The notes under the pieces were generated by a model. The model did not search any database. It was not told the origin of the DNA and saw only the letters and a list, made by a program, of their open reading frames with translations. DNA of 64,000 bases from Flavobacterium aquidurense (GTDB taxonomy: Bacteria; Bacteroidota; Bacteroidia; Flavobacteriales; Flavobacteriaceae). The stretch covers positions 124,001 to 188,000 of the forward strand of contig NZ_JRLF01000006.1 in NCBI RefSeq assembly GCF_001404985.1, written 5' to 3'. A program made the translations under genes and the position numbers. This document shows positions 25,685 through 35,288 of this stretch, one piece after another. Each line of letters begins with the position of its first letter. Position 1 is the first letter of the stretch.

Positions 25685-26939
25685 AATTAAGCGGTCCTAT
25701 CGTCGATGGCAATTCGAATATTTCGAGATCAAAATAAATAACCGAAGCCATAACATGATCAAAAATATCTGCCATAATATATTCGTAATTAGCCCAGCGT
25801 TTATCACTCGAAAAAGCATAAATCTCTAACGGAACCCCATGCGCGGTCGATTGCAGCTGACGACACATAATATGCATATCTTTATTTAATCCCGGATGCG
25901 TTACCAAATATTGCATGATATATTTACGGAATAAACCCAGATTTGTCATATTGCGGCCATTTAAAGAGAGTGATTTATCTACACCACGCAAATCATTGTA
26001 TTTTTCAATTTCTGCTTGTCTGGTTTCGATATAAGAACTTATAAGCTGAACGCGTTTCATATGATTAAGATCATCGTTATTCAGAAAACGAATACTGCTG
26101 CTTTTTATCAGGATATGTCTTTTTATACGTCTTCCGTCAGATTTTTGCATGCCTCGCCAGTTCTGAAAAGAGTCTGAACTCAAAGCATATGTCGGAATCG
26201 TGGTAATCGTATTATCAAAATTTCGAACCTTTACTGTTGTCAGGTTTATTTCGATCACATCACCATCGGCACCAAATTTATCCATTGTAATCCAGTCACC
26301 AATACGAACCATATCGTTTATGGCAACCTGAACACTAGAAACAAATCCTAAGATTGTATCCCTGAAAATCAAAATGATAATTGCCGAAAGCGTCCCCAAA
26401 ATGGTTAACAATTCTCCTTTTTTGATTCCGAACAACGTCGAGATAATCATTGCAACACCAAAGATCCAGAGGACAATCATGATAACCTGAACAAAACTGT
26501 CAATAGGTTTGTCGCTGTATTCCGGTTTCTGTTTTAGATAATCGCGTAAAGCATTAAAAATTGTTCTGATAATCCATAAACTAATCAAAACGATATAAAT
26601 ACCCACAATTTTTCCAAACAGGGATTCCCAATATTCATATTTGTCCAGAATAATAGGAACCGCTTTGTAAATAAAGAAAAACGGAATTAAATACGCCGTA
26701 TATTTTGTGGTTTTGTTGTGTATTAAGTAGTCATCAAACTTGGTTTTAGTTTTTTGCGCAAAAATCGCTGTTAAGGTCACTAAAACAAATTTTGCTACAT
26801 AATATATGGCAAAAGCCAAAACCACCATGATAACAATATTAAGAGTCAGGCTAATATAAGACGCAAAGTTGCGGCTCATTCCCCAATCTCTAAATAGCGG
26901 ATATAAAAAGTTAAATATTTTATCCAAAAGCTTATGCAT
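25683..26939 (-). CDS. MscS family mechanosensitive channel
   Basis: 418 residues. Several membrane helices (about 25-200) are followed by the MscS beta domain: DMVRIGDWITMDKFGADGDV, then IEINLTTVKVRNFDNTITTI and PTYALSSDSFQNWRGM, and a C-terminal mixed domain (about 300-415). It is the larger YbdG/YnaI-like type. I chose the ATG at 26937-26939 (MHKLLDKIFNF), which overlaps the stop of the DUF3817 gene; a longer frame from 26996 would overlap it by 65 bp. It probably opens under membrane tension during osmotic downshock. Confidence 0.88.
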   Translation of the reverse strand: MHKLLDKIFNFLYPLFRDWGMSRNFASYISLTLNIVIMVVLAFAIYYVAKFVLVTLTAIFAQKTKTKFDDYLIHNKTTKYTAYLIPFFFIYKAVPIILDKYEYWESLFGKIVGIYIVLISLWIIRTIFNALRDYLKQKPEYSDKPIDSFVQVIMIVLWIFGVAMIISTLFGIKKGELLTILGTLSAIIILIFRDTILGFVSSVQVAINDMVRIGDWITMDKFGADGDVIEINLTTVKVRNFDNTITTIPTYALSSDSFQNWRGMQKSDGRRIKRHILIKSSSIRFLNNDDLNHMKRVQLISSYIETRQAEIEKYNDLRGVDKSLSLNGRNMTNLGLFRKYIMQYLVTHPGLNKDMHIMCRQLQSTAHGVPLEIYAFSSDKRWANYEYIMADIFDHVMASVIYFDLEIFELPSTIGPLN

Positions 26940-27219
26940 TATTTTCCAGATATTTTTTCTCAATATAGAAAGTTCCAAAAGGAATAAGAGAAGCAATCAG
27001 GATGATTCCGAAAGTTTTTAAGTCCCAATTTTGAGATTTTCTAAGCAAAACTGCCAATATTATGTATCCAATAAATAAAACACCGTGAGTCATTCCTAAC
27101 GGACGCAATATCGTGTGATATAATTCAGGATTATTGTTTTTGATAATCAACATATTAGCGAATAATACCAAATAAGAAATTCCCTCTAAAATTGCGGTAA
27201 CTTTGAAAATCTTGAGCAT
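26932..27219 (-). CDS. DUF3817 membrane protein
   Basis: 95 residues with three hydrophobic segments. It matches DUF3817: FKVTAILEGISYLVLFANML, LRPLGMTHGVLFIGYIILAV, and IPFGTFYIEKKYL. The family is found in many bacteria and has no known function. The stop codon overlaps the start of the mechanosensitive channel gene, so the two are translationally coupled. Confidence 0.88.
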   Translation of the reverse strand: MLKIFKVTAILEGISYLVLFANMLIIKNNNPELYHTILRPLGMTHGVLFIGYIILAVLLRKSQNWDLKTFGIILIASLIPFGTFYIEKKYLENNA

Positions 27220-27270
27220 GTATCTGTTTTTTAAGTTTTATACAAGCAAAATTAAGTATTATGGTTGGTT

Positions 27271-27305
27271 TTTGCGGTATGAATCAATAAAGTAATTTAC
27301 TTTTG
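27271..27305 (+). promoter_or_regulatory. Probable promoter of the DUF6155 gene
   Basis: TTTG (27271-27274) and TACTTTTG (27298-27305), with a spacer of 23 bp, 19 bp before the ATG at 27324. Confidence 0.5.
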
Positions 27306-27323
27306 TAACCTTAAACTTTGATA

Positions 27324-27857
27324 ATGAGTAAACGCGATTTAAAAAAATATTTGGGCGAATTGACCAAGGAACAACTCGAAGAACAAATTATCGAGTTGTA
27401 TGAAAAATTTAGTCCAGTAAAAGTCTATTATGATTTTGTTTTTAATCCTAAAGAGGATAAACTTTTGCAGGAATCTAAAGTCAAAATTTCACATGAATAT
27501 TTTCCTATAAAGAAGCCCAATGCAAAATGGCGTCCAAAAGCAAAGTTGAGACGTTCTGTTGCCCAAAAAATCATCAAGCATTTTATAATGATTGGAGTTG
27601 ATCCTTTTGTAATTGCTGATCTGATGCTTTATAACATCGAAATCGCACAAACCTATTCTTCAAATAATTTTATTAAGCAGGAATTATTTTACAAAAGTAT
27701 ATTTAATTCATTTGAGCAGGCTGTTAATTTTATAATTTCTAACGGAATTTTGACTGAATTTAAAGATCGTGTTTTTTCAATTCAACGAGAAACTATTCAA
27801 CAAAAATGGAAAAACAAGTATGATTTTGAGGCAATTTCAGACAAAATTGACTTATAA
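27324..27857 (+). CDS. DUF6155 family protein
   Basis: 177 residues, soluble, helical. It starts MSKRDLKKYLGELTKEQLEE with the later EKFSPVKVYYDFVFNPKEDK and MLYNIEIAQTYSSNN segments, matching the family as I remember it. I use the ATG at 27324 rather than the TTG two codons earlier. The function is unknown. It is followed after 108 bp by the helicase gene, which has its own -7 like TATTTTTG at 27938-27945. Confidence 0.75.
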   Translation: MSKRDLKKYLGELTKEQLEEQIIELYEKFSPVKVYYDFVFNPKEDKLLQESKVKISHEYFPIKKPNAKWRPKAKLRRSVAQKIIKHFIMIGVDPFVIADLMLYNIEIAQTYSSNNFIKQELFYKSIFNSFEQAVNFIISNGILTEFKDRVFSIQRETIQQKWKNKYDFEAISDKIDL

Positions 27858-27965
27858 AGGCTTTTCTCATAAAAAATCTTATTTAAAAAAATCATTTATT
27901 TTACGTTAAAATAAGATGAATAACTGTTTTTTAGGTGTATTTTTGCAAAAATCCAAAAATAAACA

Positions 27966-29510
27966 ATGTCTCAAAACACTTTAGAAATAGAAAGAGAAGA
28001 GAAAAAAGAACTTTATGCATACCAAAAAGGCGATATCGATGCCATTTTTGAACGTTTAGACAATGCTCCTTCGAAACATCATTTATTATATCAATTACCA
28101 ACAGGTGGAGGAAAAACAGTTATTTTTTCTGAAATCGTTCGTCGTTATTTAGCTAATAATGATAAAAAAGTGGTGGTTTTAACGCATCGTATCGAACTTT
28201 GTAAACAAACCTCAAAAATGCTAAAAGGTTTTGGTGTTTCTAATAAAATCATTAACAGTAAAGTAAAAGAATTACCAGACCAAAACGAATACTCTTGTTT
28301 TGTGGCTATGGTCGAGACTTTAAAAAACCGTATCAATGATGAGAAATTACATCTTGACAACATTGGTTTGGTTATTATTGATGAGGCACATTACAATTCA
28401 TTCAGAAAATTATTAAACTCATTCAAAAATGCTTTTATTCTGGGAGTAACAGCAACACCGTTGAGTTCGAATATAAAATTACCAATGCACCAGAGTTACG
28501 ATGAACTTATTGTGGGAGACACTATTAGTTCATTAATCGACAAAGGTTTCCTTGCCAGAGCAACTACTTATAGTTATGATGTGGGATTAACATCGCTAAA
28601 AGTAGGTATCAACGGAGATTATACCGTAAAATCTTCAGACGATTTGTATACGAATACCATCATGCAGGAAAAACTTTTGCATGCATATACAGAACGTTCA
28701 TTAGGTAAAAAAACCTTGATTTTCAACAATGGTATCCATACATCATTATATGTATACGAAACTTTTAGAGAAGCAGGTTACGACATCAGACATCTTGACA
28801 ATACAAGCAGTTCTGAAGAACGTAAAGATATTTTAGCATGGTTTAAAAAGACTCCTGATGCAATTCTTACTTCTGTAGGAATCTTAACTACAGGTTTTGA
28901 TGAGCCAACAGTTGAAACTATTATCTTAAACAGAGCAACAAAATCGCTTACATTATATTACCAGATGATTGGTCGTGGATCTCGTAAATTACCTGGTAAA
29001 GACGAGTTTACAGTGATCGATTTAGGAAATAATGCCGCACGTTTTGGTTTATGGAGTGAGCCGGTAAACTGGCAGCATATCTTTAAATCACCAGAATTTT
29101 ATCTGGAAAATCTGCGTGATGATACTGAGATCGAATTGTATTTTAAATACAGCATGCCACCGGAATTACGTGCAAAATTTGCTAAAACTGCCGATGTTAC
29201 TTTTGATGTTGATGAAGAACATAAACTCATCATCAAACAAAATTTACGTTCTAAAGTAGTATTAGACAAATCATTAGAACAACACGCCGCAATGTGTGTT
29301 GATAATACAGAAACTTTGCAGGAAGCAAAATCATTAGGGAAAGAACTTGATGATGATATCGAATGCCGTATTAAACGTTATGCAAAATGCCTGAGCCAAT
29401 GCAGTAAAAATTATCGCGAATGGCTGGTTGACGATTATAAACTAAAATTGGTTTTACTAATAGGTAAAAAGTATCGTGAGAAAATCATGAATGAGCCTGA
29501 CGAAGATTAG
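27966..29510 (+). CDS. SF2 DEAD/DEAH-box helicase
   Basis: 514 residues. Motif I PTGGGKT, Ia VVLTHRIELCKQT, II DEAH, III TATPL, and motif VI YYQMIGRGSRKLPGKDEF are all visible within about residues 40-350. The C-terminal ~150 residues carry a cysteine- and charge-rich region (CVDNTETLQEAKSLGKEL, IKRYAKCLSQCSKNY). It is nearer to the UvrB/RAD25-like group than to RNA helicases. A role in nucleic acid remodelling or repair is inferred; no partner gene is adjacent. Confidence 0.85.
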   Translation: MSQNTLEIEREEKKELYAYQKGDIDAIFERLDNAPSKHHLLYQLPTGGGKTVIFSEIVRRYLANNDKKVVVLTHRIELCKQTSKMLKGFGVSNKIINSKVKELPDQNEYSCFVAMVETLKNRINDEKLHLDNIGLVIIDEAHYNSFRKLLNSFKNAFILGVTATPLSSNIKLPMHQSYDELIVGDTISSLIDKGFLARATTYSYDVGLTSLKVGINGDYTVKSSDDLYTNTIMQEKLLHAYTERSLGKKTLIFNNGIHTSLYVYETFREAGYDIRHLDNTSSSEERKDILAWFKKTPDAILTSVGILTTGFDEPTVETIILNRATKSLTLYYQMIGRGSRKLPGKDEFTVIDLGNNAARFGLWSEPVNWQHIFKSPEFYLENLRDDTEIELYFKYSMPPELRAKFAKTADVTFDVDEEHKLIIKQNLRSKVVLDKSLEQHAAMCVDNTETLQEAKSLGKELDDDIECRIKRYAKCLSQCSKNYREWLVDDYKLKLVLLIGKKYREKIMNEPDED

Positions 29511-29550
29511 AAAAAATTTATTTCAAGTTTTTTTAGTTTCAAGTTTCAAG

Positions 29551-29578
29551 TTGTCACGCTGAGCAAAGTCGAAGTGCT
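29551..29578 (+). repeat. Dispersed short repeat, GTCACGCTGAGC type
   Basis: TTGTCACGCTGAGCAAAGTC (then GAAGTGCT) is a single-arm copy of a sequence seen again with changes at 54115-54145. Such elements are very common in Flavobacteriia. Confidence 0.65.
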
Positions 29579-29615
29579 ATCCAATTGGAATTTGGGATTT
29601 AAATTTAAAGAATTA

Positions 29616-29700
29616 GGAGCTATTTCCTGCTGTCCGCTATATCTTTTCCCGGCTAAAGAAGCCAGAAAAAGGATACCGCTTCCATCAGGGCTAAGGCTTT
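29616..29700. repeat. REP-like cruciform repeat (CCGCTATATCTTTT type)
   Basis: CCGCTATATCTTTT (29634-29647) and AAAAGGATACCGC (29667-29679) flank a small hairpin GGCT-aaaga-AGCC (29651-29663). The element at 59093-59201 has the same plan with related arms. Confidence 0.65.
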
Positions 29701-29733
29701 AGATTTCATAAGGAATAATAATTATAAAGTTAT

Positions 29734-29817
29734 GTCACCAAAATGAAGGAGAAATCACACTAGTATTACACAAAGTTTGTCGAATATTGGATGTGATTTC
29801 TCCTTCGTCGAAATGAC
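29734..29817. repeat. REP-like inverted repeat, GTCATTTCGA family (second copy)
   Basis: GAAGGAGAAATCACA (29745-29759) pairs with its exact complement (29792-29806); the flanks GTCACCAAAAT and TCGAAATGACA extend the stem imperfectly. It shares the GTCATTTCGA...GAGAAATC core with 22166-22267. It lies in the 407-bp gap before the RhlE-type gene, which otherwise holds only repeats. Confidence 0.8.
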
Positions 29818-29917
29818 AAAAAAATAAAAGAACCAAAGGTTCTAAAAAAATCATTTTAATCTGAGTAATCTGCGGCAGAAATCTAAAATCTAAAATCAGA
29901 ACTCTAAAATACAAAGT

Positions 29918-31252
29918 ATGTCTAAACAATTCTCATCATTAGGGATTTCAGCACCAATTTTAAAAGCTTTAAGCGAATTGAACATTGTTGAACCAACAGA
30001 AATTCAACAAAAAACAATACCATTATTGCTGTCTGAAACGCATGATGTTGTAGGTTTAGCCAAAACCGGAACCGGTAAAACAGCTGCTTTCGGATTACCA
30101 TTGTTACAATTAATTGATACGGAATCACCAATTGTTCAGGCTGTAATTTTGGTACCAACCAGAGAACTAGGACAACAAATTTTTAGAAATTTAGAAGATT
30201 TCGGAAAACATATTCCAAACATTTCCATAGCTTCAACTTGTGGCGGAATCCCAATAAAGCCTCAAATTGAGCGTTTATCACAGCCAACACATATTGTTGT
30301 TGCAACGCCGGGACGTTTAATAGATTTGATTCAGCGTAAAGCAATCGATTTAAAACAAGCACAATATTTAGTACTTGACGAAGCAGATGAAATGGTTTCG
30401 ATCCTGAAAGAAAGCTTAGACGAAATCGTTGCTGAACTGCCTAAAAAACACAGAACTTTATTATTCTCTGCGACTTTGCCGGGAACAATCAAACAATTGA
30501 TTCAGAATTACTTAAACAAAAATGTAGTTCAGGTTAGTGCCAACATGGAAACTGTTGGAAACCAAGGAATTGATCATGAATATATTGTAGTGGATCCAAT
30601 CGAAAAGCTGGATGTATTAATGCATTTCCTGAATTCTAAAGATGGTGAACGCGGAATCATCTTCTGTAAAACCAAAGCTGCAGTCAATAAACTGGCTAAA
30701 AACTTAGCGATAAATCGTTTTTCTTCAGGAGCACTTCACGGTAGTTTATCTCAGGGAATTCGTGACAGAATCATGGAACAGTTTCGTGAAGGACATATCA
30801 ACATTCTGGTAGCCACAGATTTAGCTGCAAGAGGTATCGACGTAAAAGAAATCTCGTATGTGGTTAATTATCATTTACCGGATACGTATGAAAATTACGT
30901 TCACAGGAGCGGTAGAACGGCAAGGGCAGGAGCAAAGGGACTTTCGTTAACCGTTTTACAAGAAGAAGAAACAATCGAAATTCCTGAATTTGAAAAAGAA
31001 TTGGGAATTAAATTTACTCAGTTTCAAAAACCTTCTGTAATAAGTTTAGAAGAAAACAATACCCTTTTATGGGCCAAACAAATCTTCAAAACAAAACCAA
31101 ATCACGATATTTCAACTGATTTAAAAACGAAAGTAAAAACTGTTTTTCATCATCTTACTAAGGATGAATTAATTGAAAAATTGATGGCAAATTACGTCTT
31201 GCAAAACAAAGTTGAAGTTATCGAAAAACCTGTTAAAAAATTCAAAAAGTAA
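29918..31252 (+). CDS. DEAD-box RNA helicase, RhlE-like
   Basis: 444 residues. Q motif GISAPILKALSELNIVEPTEIQ, motif I AKTGTGKT, Ia PTRELGQQ, II DEAD, III SAT, V ATDLAARGIDV and VI HRSGRTARAG are all present in order. The short basic C-terminus (KVEVIEKPVKKFKK) probably helps bind RNA. It likely helps in ribosome assembly or mRNA turnover in the cold. It starts after a long repeat-filled gap and ends 75 bp before the acetyltransferase gene. Confidence 0.93.
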   Translation: MSKQFSSLGISAPILKALSELNIVEPTEIQQKTIPLLLSETHDVVGLAKTGTGKTAAFGLPLLQLIDTESPIVQAVILVPTRELGQQIFRNLEDFGKHIPNISIASTCGGIPIKPQIERLSQPTHIVVATPGRLIDLIQRKAIDLKQAQYLVLDEADEMVSILKESLDEIVAELPKKHRTLLFSATLPGTIKQLIQNYLNKNVVQVSANMETVGNQGIDHEYIVVDPIEKLDVLMHFLNSKDGERGIIFCKTKAAVNKLAKNLAINRFSSGALHGSLSQGIRDRIMEQFREGHINILVATDLAARGIDVKEISYVVNYHLPDTYENYVHRSGRTARAGAKGLSLTVLQEEETIEIPEFEKELGIKFTQFQKPSVISLEENNTLLWAKQIFKTKPNHDISTDLKTKVKTVFHHLTKDELIEKLMANYVLQNKVEVIEKPVKKFKK

Positions 31253-31327
31253 TATTTTCACCTCCGGCTTTTCCTAATTTATGTTGTAATTTTATAGGGT
31301 AATAATACGCTATAAAACAAAATTGAG

Positions 31328-31852
31328 ATGGCAGATATTGAAATAAAAAGAATAACAATAAACGATCTTGCACAGTTACAAAAAATTGGCAGAAAAACTT
31401 TTGAGGAAACCTTTTCAGATTCAAATTCTGAAGAGAATATGAAAGATTATTTAGAGAAAGGGTTTTCGACTGAAAAACTAACAGCTGAGCTTAACAGCAA
31501 AGACTCTGAATTTTATTTTGCAATTCTTGAAAATGACGTAATTGGGTATTTAAAAGTAAACTTTGGAGAATCACAAACAGAATTAAAAGACGATAAAGCG
31601 CTGGAAATTGAGAGAATCTACGTTTCAAAAGAATTTCATGGCAAAAAGATCGGACAATTACTTTACGACAAAGCAATAGAAGTTGCCACACAAAAAAACA
31701 ATGACTATGTATGGTTAGGTGTTTGGGAGAAAAATCTGAGAGCAATTGGGTTTTATAAAAAAAATGGTTTTGTTGAGTTTGACAAACACATTTTTAAATT
31801 AGGAAACGAAGAGCAAACAGATCTTATGATGAAACTTAAATTAGCAAATTAA
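31328..31852 (+). CDS. GNAT family N-acetyltransferase
   Basis: 174 residues with the full GNAT fold. Motif A/B is clear: ALEIERIYVSKEFHGKKIGQ, LLYDKAIEVATQKNNDYVWL (the acetyl-CoA-binding R/Q-x-x-G-x-G/A segment is FHGKKIG), then GVWEKNLRAIGFYKKNGFVE. The pattern resembles PaiA/spermidine acetyltransferase-like proteins, but the substrate is not certain. Confidence 0.87.
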   Translation: MADIEIKRITINDLAQLQKIGRKTFEETFSDSNSEENMKDYLEKGFSTEKLTAELNSKDSEFYFAILENDVIGYLKVNFGESQTELKDDKALEIERIYVSKEFHGKKIGQLLYDKAIEVATQKNNDYVWLGVWEKNLRAIGFYKKNGFVEFDKHIFKLGNEEQTDLMMKLKLAN

Positions 31853-31972
31853 TTCTGAAACAGTTTGAAATAATCTCAAATTGGGTTTTGTATGTTGGAA
31901 TTATAATGTTAAATTTATACAACTGCTAAGGCAGATAGTTTTACTCACAAACACTACTAAATAAATACATAT

Positions 31973-33241
31973 ATGAACATAGTCATCATAGGAGGTGGTT
32001 TTGCCGGACTAAATCTCGCAAAAGAACTTGTAAACCATCCTAAAATACAAGTAACACTTGTAGATAAAAATAATTATAATTTTTTCCCACCACTTATATA
32101 TCAGGTCGCTACAGCGTTCTTAGAGCCATCCAGTATCAGTTATCCTTTTAGAAAATTCTTTGCAGGCAAAAAAAACCTTCAATTTCGTTTAGGTGAATTA
32201 CTTTCTGTAGTTCCTGCTGAAAATAAAATAATCCTTAATAACGGCGAATTATCATATGATCACCTGGTTTTTGCTACCGGAGCTGAAACGAGTTATTTTG
32301 GCATGGAAAACGTAATGAAAAACGCTATTCCGATGAAAACCTTAAATGATGCCATCGAAATGCGTAATACATTGCTTAAAAACCTGGAAAAAGCAGCAAT
32401 TACAAAAGACATACGTAAACGTCGTAAATTGCTGACGATTGTTGTTGCCGGAGGAGGACCAACAGGAGTAGAGGTTTCAGGTATGTTTGCGGAAATGCGT
32501 AAAAACATTCTTTTAAAAGAATATCCGGAATTAGAAACGTCAGCCAGTAATGTTTATTTGGTCGATGGGGGAGACGCATTGCTTGCACCAATGAGCAAAG
32601 CTTCGCAAGAAGACACCTTAGATGCTATTACAAAACTTGGCGTTGTGGTTAAACTAAACAGCCGCGTTACGGATTATATAGATGATACAGTATATTTTGA
32701 AAACGGAGAAACCATTAAAACCAAAAATCTAATTTGGGCTGCCGGAGTTTCTGCTAAAATATTTGAAGGAATCCCAAAAGAAAGTTATGGACGTGGCAGA
32801 CGTATGGCAACAGATCAGTACAATAAAGTAAATGGTCTAATAAATGTATATGCAATTGGCGACACGGCAATTTTAGCCGGTGATAAAAATTTTCCCGACG
32901 GACATCCTCAAGTGGCTCAGGTTGCAATTCAGCAAGGATTAAATTTGGCTAAAAACTTTAAAGCATTAGTTCAGAACAAACCATTAAAACCTTTTAGGTA
33001 CAATGACAAAGGTTCCATGGCGATTATTGGTAAAAATAAAGCCGTAGTAGATTTACCAAGTCCAAAATGGCATTTTAAAGGATTCTTTGCCTGGATTATC
33101 TGGCTGTTTATCCACTTGATATCATTAATTACTTATAGAAACAGATTAAACACATTCTGGAACTGGATGGTCGCATATTTTGCAAGAGATCAATCTTTGA
33201 GAATGATTATCAGACCTGATAAGAGACAACAAAGTGAATAG
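31973..33241 (+). CDS. ndh: Type II NADH:quinone oxidoreductase (NDH-2)
   Basis: 422 residues. An FAD-binding GGGFAGLNLAKEL at 7-19, an NADH-binding VVAGGGPTGVEVSGMFAEM near residue 160, and the third FAD contact VYAIGDTAIL near residue 297. A C-terminal amphipathic and hydrophobic segment (FFAWIIWLFIHLISLITYRN) anchors it to the membrane. It should pass electrons from NADH to menaquinone without pumping protons. It is a single gene ended by a strong terminator. Confidence 0.92.
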   Translation: MNIVIIGGGFAGLNLAKELVNHPKIQVTLVDKNNYNFFPPLIYQVATAFLEPSSISYPFRKFFAGKKNLQFRLGELLSVVPAENKIILNNGELSYDHLVFATGAETSYFGMENVMKNAIPMKTLNDAIEMRNTLLKNLEKAAITKDIRKRRKLLTIVVAGGGPTGVEVSGMFAEMRKNILLKEYPELETSASNVYLVDGGDALLAPMSKASQEDTLDAITKLGVVVKLNSRVTDYIDDTVYFENGETIKTKNLIWAAGVSAKIFEGIPKESYGRGRRMATDQYNKVNGLINVYAIGDTAILAGDKNFPDGHPQVAQVAIQQGLNLAKNFKALVQNKPLKPFRYNDKGSMAIIGKNKAVVDLPSPKWHFKGFFAWIIWLFIHLISLITYRNRLNTFWNWMVAYFARDQSLRMIIRPDKRQQSE

Positions 33242-33280
33242 ATAAATTCCAATAATGGATTATGAATATCAATAAAATAT

Positions 33281-33318
33281 AAAAAGCCAGAATTATTAAA
33301 TTCTGGCTTTTTTTATGC
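33281..33318 (+). terminator. Strong intrinsic terminator of the NDH-2 gene
   Basis: Perfect 14-bp stem AAAAAGCCAGAATT (33281-33294) / AATTCTGGCTTTTT (33299-33312), loop ATTA, followed by T-rich sequence. Confidence 0.92.
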
Positions 33319-33323
33319 TCGCA

Positions 33324-33367
33324 GTTTGTCATTTCGAATGAAAAGAAAAATCACAAGCGAAACTCCG
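33324..33367 (+). repeat. Half copy of the GTCATTTCGA repeat
   Basis: TTTGTCATTTCGAATGAAAA followed by GAAAAATCACAAGCGAAACTC matches one arm of the REP-like elements at 22166 and 29734 but has no partner arm nearby. Confidence 0.65.
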
Positions 33368-33387
33368 AAATCAAAATTATATTAGTT

Positions 33388-34617
33388 TTAATGTCCAACT
33401 AAAACATCATCATCTACAGATATTTCAACCTTTTCTTTAATGAAACGTTTTCCAATATTTAAAACAACAAAAGCAATAATCGTTGTTACAGTCATAATAA
33501 GAACCATTGGTGCGACAGAATCCTTAACAAAAACTCCAACAGCAAATGAAGCTAAAGCACCCAAACCAAGCTGAATTGCGCCCATAAGAGCGGAAGCGCT
33601 TCCGGCATTTTTAGCAAAAGGTGCCATTGTAAGTCCGGCAGTATTGGGATTTGAAATTCCCAAACAACCTAAAAACAAAAAAAGCATCGCGATAGTTTCG
33701 TACAAGCCCAACAGGTTATTTACAGAAAGAATTAAAAAAACTATACTTATTACAGATTGAATAATTAATGCCGCAAAAATCATTTGTTCGCTTGAAAATT
33801 TCTTTAATAAAACTGAATTTAACTGGCTTGATCCGATAAAACTAACAGACATAAAGGAAAAAATCCATCCGTAAGTTTTTGCATCAACGTGATAAATATC
33901 CATAAAAACTATAGGAGAGGCCGCAACGTATGTAAATAAGCCTGAAAAAGCAATTGAGCCGGTAAATGCGTATGTAAAAAACTGAGGCTCTTTAAGTACC
34001 TTCAAAAAGTTTGAGATAATAGGTTTTGGCTTTAAAGAAATCGAAGTATCAGGCTTATAACTATTTGGCAAACCAAGTTGAGCAGCTATCAAAATAGCTA
34101 TTCCCATACACATTAAAATAAAAAATACTGTATGCCAGCCATAATCCTCCGTAACATAACCACCAATTGTTGGTGCTAACATTGGCGAAAGACCAAGTAC
34201 AAGCATTAAAAGGGAAAATACTTTTGGAATATCTTTTACAGGAAATAAATCCCTGACCATTGCCACAGAAGCAACTGTTGCAGCACAACTGCCAATTGCC
34301 TGAATAAAGCGTAATAATATGAAAGAATCAATATTAGTTACATAAACACAACCCAAAGAAGCTAATATATACACTAACAAACCAACAAATAAAGGTTTTT
34401 TACGCCCAAAACGATCCAATAAAGGCCCGTAAAGTAATTGTCCGGCAGAAATTCCGATAAAATAACTGGATAAACTCATGGAGACTTTTGCTACAGTAGT
34501 GTGCAGATCCTTAGCGATACCAGAGAATCCCGGCAGGTACATATCGATTGAAAAAGGACCAAGAGCTGTCAAAGAACCTAAAATAAGTATGAGTTTAATG
34601 TATTTTTTTGTTGTCAT
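33388..34617 (-). CDS. Bcr/CflA family multidrug efflux MFS transporter
   Basis: 409 residues, 12 predicted membrane helices. The DHA1/Bcr marks are LGPFSIDMYLPGFSGIAKDL in helix 1, GQLLYGPLLDRFGRKKPLFV (motif A) and RFIQAIGSCAATVASVAMVR (helix 4). Members export drugs such as bicyclomycin and chloramphenicol, or sulfonamides, using the proton gradient. The actual substrate cannot be told. Divergent from the secreted protein gene at 34769. Confidence 0.92.
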   Translation of the reverse strand: MTTKKYIKLILILGSLTALGPFSIDMYLPGFSGIAKDLHTTVAKVSMSLSSYFIGISAGQLLYGPLLDRFGRKKPLFVGLLVYILASLGCVYVTNIDSFILLRFIQAIGSCAATVASVAMVRDLFPVKDIPKVFSLLMLVLGLSPMLAPTIGGYVTEDYGWHTVFFILMCMGIAILIAAQLGLPNSYKPDTSISLKPKPIISNFLKVLKEPQFFTYAFTGSIAFSGLFTYVAASPIVFMDIYHVDAKTYGWIFSFMSVSFIGSSQLNSVLLKKFSSEQMIFAALIIQSVISIVFLILSVNNLLGLYETIAMLFLFLGCLGISNPNTAGLTMAPFAKNAGSASALMGAIQLGLGALASFAVGVFVKDSVAPMVLIMTVTTIIAFVVLNIGKRFIKEKVEISVDDDVLVGH

Positions 34618-34768
34618 TATCTTAAAAAATTGCTTTTAATTTCCTGCAAAGGTAAATATTTAGTACCTTGTTATGTAATTAAACACATCTTATAATAACA
34701 AAAGATGGTTTATTGACACCTAATTGATTTCAAAAAATGAGATCACCACTAATTTAAATCTAAAATTT

Positions 34769-35188
34769 ATGAAAAATTACATTTTACTATTCGCTCTTAT
34801 TTTTACAACAATGTCATTTGCTCAGACTATTACAACTAAAATAGAAGATGCAAGCCCAGCTCAATATGCACTTTTACAAAAAGTAAACGAATATTATCCG
34901 GATATTACCCTGAACAAATCCGTTACAAATTTCTATGCTGATGGGAAAATTATTGACACACAGCAAGAATTTAATCTTACAACATCAAAATTCTCCAGTT
35001 ATAAAATTGGAATTGAACCAGATAACAAAAAACTATTATTTGAATACGTTTCTGATGAAACTGGAAAAGTTTACGGAGATGTTACCATTTTTAAAGGAAA
35101 CGCTTTAAGAACAACTTTTTCAGAAAAAAATAATGAAATAAATGTTGCTTTAAACGGGAAATCTGTTTATTTGAAAAAAATTAAATAA
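34769..35188 (+). CDS. Secreted protein of unknown function
   Basis: 139 residues from the ATG at 34769, which gives a clean signal peptide (MKNYILLFALIFTTMSFAQ). An in-frame TTG at 34724 would put 15 polar residues before it and is rejected. The mature part is beta-rich (KSVTNFYADGKIIDTQQEFN, KLLFEYVSDETGKVYGDVTI). No family is recognised. It ends with a terminator at 35211. Confidence 0.65.
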   Translation: MKNYILLFALIFTTMSFAQTITTKIEDASPAQYALLQKVNEYYPDITLNKSVTNFYADGKIIDTQQEFNLTTSKFSSYKIGIEPDNKKLLFEYVSDETGKVYGDVTIFKGNALRTTFSEKNNEINVALNGKSVYLKKIK

Positions 35189-35210
35189 TTTTAATTTCTA
35201 TTCAAAAGAA

Positions 35211-35238
35211 AAAGCATTCGCTACAGCGAATGCTTTTT
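35211..35238 (+). terminator. Intrinsic terminator
   Basis: AAAGCATTCGCT (35211-35222) and AGCGAATGCTTT (35225-35236) form a tight stem followed by T-rich sequence, 22 bp past the stop at 35188. Confidence 0.9.
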
Positions 35239-35288
35239 TCGTTTATATTTGAAGCGTATTTATTAAAAAGTTTTTTTGAAAATTTTAT

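Noticed and set aside
29735..29929. Minus-strand frame of 64 codons
   Set aside because: It is made of the GTCATTTCGA repeat and the start of the RhlE-like gene; no coding character.
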